Positions 62,364 to 64,000 of a DNA stretch of 64,000 nucleotides are shown in pieces (the stretch's first letter is position 1; every line of letters starts with the position of its first letter). The DNA is from Bacillus mycoides (GTDB taxonomy: Bacteria; Bacillota; Bacilli; Bacillales; Bacillaceae_G): NCBI RefSeq assembly GCF_018742245.1, contig NZ_CP036132.1, positions 3,467,001-3,531,000 on the forward strand. Reading direction: 5' to 3'. Made by a program: the position numbers and the translations under genes. The notes under the pieces are model-generated. The model made no database searches. It saw only the letters and a list, made by a program, of their open reading frames with translations, and had not been told where the DNA came from.

Positions 62364-62610
62364 ACTTATGTTGTACAAACTTCACCATTAAATTTGCGAT
62401 TGTATGTTGCTCTTGTTCATCAGCAACTTTCCAAAGCTCAGACAATAATTTTTCTTGATCGTTGCGCGCTTCTACTTCATTTGCTAAATAATCACCAACA
62501 CGAAATGCCATATCTGATACGGCACCACCATCAAGCCCTTTCCCCCCCGCTTGTTCTAAACGTTCTCCTAAAAAGCTCTTCCACTGATCAAAATTATCTA
62601 ACACTGACAT
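62362..62610 (-). CDS. ymfJ: DUF3243 protein YmfJ
   Basis: 82-residue helical protein of unknown function; MSVLDNFDQWKSFLGERLEQAGGKGLD is the DUF3243 hallmark. Start at 62610 because GAGGTG lies 7 bases upstream; the open frame begins 5 codons earlier at a point without a ribosome site. It is followed by a strong terminator and sits between ymfI and ymfK. Confidence 0.9.
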   Translation of the reverse strand: MSVLDNFDQWKSFLGERLEQAGGKGLDGGAVSDMAFRVGDYLANEVEARNDQEKLLSELWKVADEQEQHTIANLMVKFVQHK

Positions 62611-62685
62611 GTTTAAGCACCTCACTATTGAGTAATAGAATCATGCTTAATTTGTGCATTTTTTTATTTTTTATGTAAGAAATTT

Positions 62686-63399
62686 TTAGCAATGCCAACC
62701 GCCATTGACTCCAATAATTTGCCCCGTAATATAAGAAGCTCCTGGCGAAACAAGGAAAGAGATTGTTTTTGCTACCTCTTCGGGTAGTCCTATTCTACCT
62801 AATGGAATATCTTCAGCAATTTCATTTTTATCATCTTCTGAAAATACATTTAACATTTCTGTTTCGATCGCACCTGGCGCTACCGCATTAACGCGCAATC
62901 CACTTAAAGAAACTTCTTTCGCTAAAGCCTTCACATATGAATTTTGTGCACCTTTCACCATTGAGTACAGCACCTCACAAGACGCTCCTATTTGCCCCCA
63001 AATAGATGAAATAATGACAACATTACCACTTCTCCGCCCGATCATTGGTGGAAGCGCCATCGATAGAAGTCTATATAAACTCTTTACTTGAAGCTCCACC
63101 ATATAATCTAATTCTTCATTAGTAACATCTGTTACTAATCCAAAGATACTCTTTCCAGCTGCGTATACAATAACATCAATAGGATGTTCGATTTGTCCCC
63201 ACAATTTCTCCGCTCCATCGATAGAAGCTAAATTTGCTTGCACAGGAATCACTACATCAAATTCCTTTTGTAACTCCTTTACCTTCTCTTCGCTTTTATT
63301 ATAATGAATATAGACTGTGTAACCATCCTCAATTAACTGCTTCGAAATAGCAGAGCCAATCCCTCCGCTTCCTCCAGTTACTAATGCATACTTTTTCAT
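62686..63399 (-). CDS. ymfI: Short-chain dehydrogenase/reductase YmfI (FabG-like)
   Basis: Classical SDR of 237 residues. Cofactor motif TGGSGGIGSAIS at the N-terminus; catalytic Ser in VVIISSIWG and YxxxK in VLYSMVKGA; C-terminal GQIIGVNGGWH. In B. subtilis ymfI is next to ymfH/ymfF, and the group has been linked to the 5-aminopentanol modification of EF-P; a reductase role there is a family-based inference. Confidence 0.92.
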   Translation of the reverse strand: MKKYALVTGGSGGIGSAISKQLIEDGYTVYIHYNKSEEKVKELQKEFDVVIPVQANLASIDGAEKLWGQIEHPIDVIVYAAGKSIFGLVTDVTNEELDYMVELQVKSLYRLLSMALPPMIGRRSGNVVIISSIWGQIGASCEVLYSMVKGAQNSYVKALAKEVSLSGLRVNAVAPGAIETEMLNVFSEDDKNEIAEDIPLGRIGLPEEVAKTISFLVSPGASYITGQIIGVNGGWHC

Positions 63400-63438
63400 A
63401 AATTCCCTCTCTTATCTTTTATGTATAAATAAATAATA

Positions 63439-63481
63439 CCCTCATCTTACCATTTGGCAATAACCAAACGTTAGATGAGGG
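63439..63481 (-). terminator. Terminator between ymfH and ymfI
   Basis: CCCTCATCT/AGATGAGGG stem with inner partial pairing (CATTTGG/CCAAACG) and a T-rich tail on the minus strand. Confidence 0.75.
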
Positions 63482-63515
63482 ATATAGATACTGCGTTTTT
63501 CATTCACATATTACT

Positions 63516-64000
63516 TCACTTTTTTGGCAACACTTGGCAGACACTCATTTTCTCTTCAATTAATAATGTTTTTGCTGCTTGTTGTAGGTCTTGAACAGTT
63601 AATCCTTCTAACACTGTAAGAGCATCAAATAAACTAGATTCATTAAACGCATATCGTGTAAACTGATTTGCAATATATTCAGGTGAATTCAACGATCGTA
63701 AAAATCCGCCAATTTTCTTTTTCTTCACCCGTTCCAGCGCAGTCTCATCTAACTGATCATAATTCGTTTGTAGTAAAATACCTTTTAATTGTTCTGCCAA
63801 TTCATCAGGTTGCTTCGTATCTCCACCAACCATTGCAAAACCGAAGTTATTTTCTTCTGTATAGTCATACGAGAACGAATCATCAATAAGACCTTCATTA
63901 TATAAAGATTCGTAATGAACTGACCCTTTTCCAAATAAATAATCTAAAAGTAATGTAAGCGCAATTTCTTGTTTTAAAAGGGCTTGCCCTTTTTCTTTTA
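63516..64000 (-). CDS. ymfH: Insulinase-family (M16) protease-like protein YmfH, 3' part
   Basis: The C-terminal about 160 residues of an M16-type protein; the frame stays open to the end of the window and the start lies beyond it. Visible text includes ALLLKQEIALTLLLDYLFGKGS, SFSYDYTEENNFGFAMVGGDTKQP and LTVLEGLTVQDLQQAAKTLL, typical of the second M16 domain. Identified as YmfH rather than YmfF by position before ymfI. Homologues act in EF-P modification in B. subtilis. Confidence 0.88.
   Translation of the reverse strand, partial: KEKGQALLKQEIALTLLLDYLFGKGSVHYESLYNEGLIDDSFSYDYTEENNFGFAMVGGDTKQPDELAEQLKGILLQTNYDQLDETALERVKKKKIGGFLRSLNSPEYIANQFTRYAFNESSLFDALTVLEGLTVQDLQQAAKTLLIEEKMSVCQVLPKK

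Noticed and set aside
1..64000. CRISPR array, prophage, transposase, tRNA or rRNA
   Set aside because: No regularly spaced repeats, integrase or transposase frames, or RNA gene signatures were seen; the only mobile-type sequences are the bcr1-like repeats.

Overview
The window is a chromosomal stretch of a Bacillus cereus-group organism (B. cereus, B. thuringiensis, B. anthracis or a close relative). Reasons: AT-rich DNA with strong GGAGG-type ribosome sites; recA, rny, ymdB, spoVS, kor, miaB, ymcA, cotE, mutS and mutL in the Bacillus order; a phosphatidylinositol phospholipase C gene behind PlcR-type boxes; a bacillithiol deacetylase; and four copies of a TTTAT-bounded repeat that matches bcr1, a B. 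cereus-group repeat. I saw no prophage, insertion sequence, CRISPR array, tRNA or rRNA. Most genes lie on the minus strand.

Region 1 (1-5.5 kb) is metal homeostasis: the N-terminal part of the copper ATPase CopA, the chaperone CopZ and the repressor CsoR, with three CsoR-like palindromes. Next to it is a co-directional series headed by a CadC/SmtB-type sensor and followed by a cofactor-dependent phosphoglycerate mutase, a 4Fe-4S ferredoxin and a CzcD zinc efflux protein. Region 2 (5.5-10.5 kb) is a complete ferri-bacillibactin uptake and hydrolysis operon (feuA, feuB, feuC, an ATPase, besA) with a double Fur-type box. Region 3 (10.5-13.5 kb) is DNA repair: exoA, then an adaA-adaB-alkA adaptive-response operon. 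Region 4 (13.5-21.5 kb) holds housekeeping hydrolases (lactonase, PepT, histidine phosphatase, alpha/beta hydrolase, VOC protein), a bcr1 copy, and a membrane PAS-GGDEF-EAL protein that resembles CdgF.

Region 5 (21.6-25 kb) is a four-gene, translationally coupled sugar-nucleotide operon: UDP-GlcNAc 4,6-dehydratase, 4-keto reductase, a small DUF6572-like protein and a MurG paralogue. It probably makes and transfers an N-acetylquinovosamine-type sugar. Region 6 (25-36.5 kb) has DUF2515 and CBO0543-type proteins, YfmQ, a LrgA/LrgB-type pair next to a MocR regulator, a hydrolase, BshB2, a GH1 6-phospho-beta-glycosidase with a GntR/UTRA regulator, and the divergent PlcR-type pair plcA / LysM cell-wall hydrolase. 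Region 7 (36.6-42 kb) has an FAD dehydrogenase, a large TPR plus dynamin-like GTPase with degenerate G motifs behind a perfect 12-bp inverted repeat, and a small orphan gene.

Region 8 (42-64 kb) is the conserved core: mutL-mutS, cotE, ymcA-miaB, korA-korB, a dipeptidase, spoVS, ymdB, rny, recA, cinA, pgsA, rodZ/ymfM, ymfK, ymfJ, ymfI and the 3' part of ymfH. Points of most interest are the metal-stress operon that includes a phosphoglycerate mutase, the QuiNAc-type operon with its own MurG paralogue, the dynamin-like protein, a terminator-like leader hairpin in front of rny, an orphan terminator in front of the sugar operon, short internally deleted bcr1 derivatives, and the repeated placement of stop codons inside terminator hairpins.
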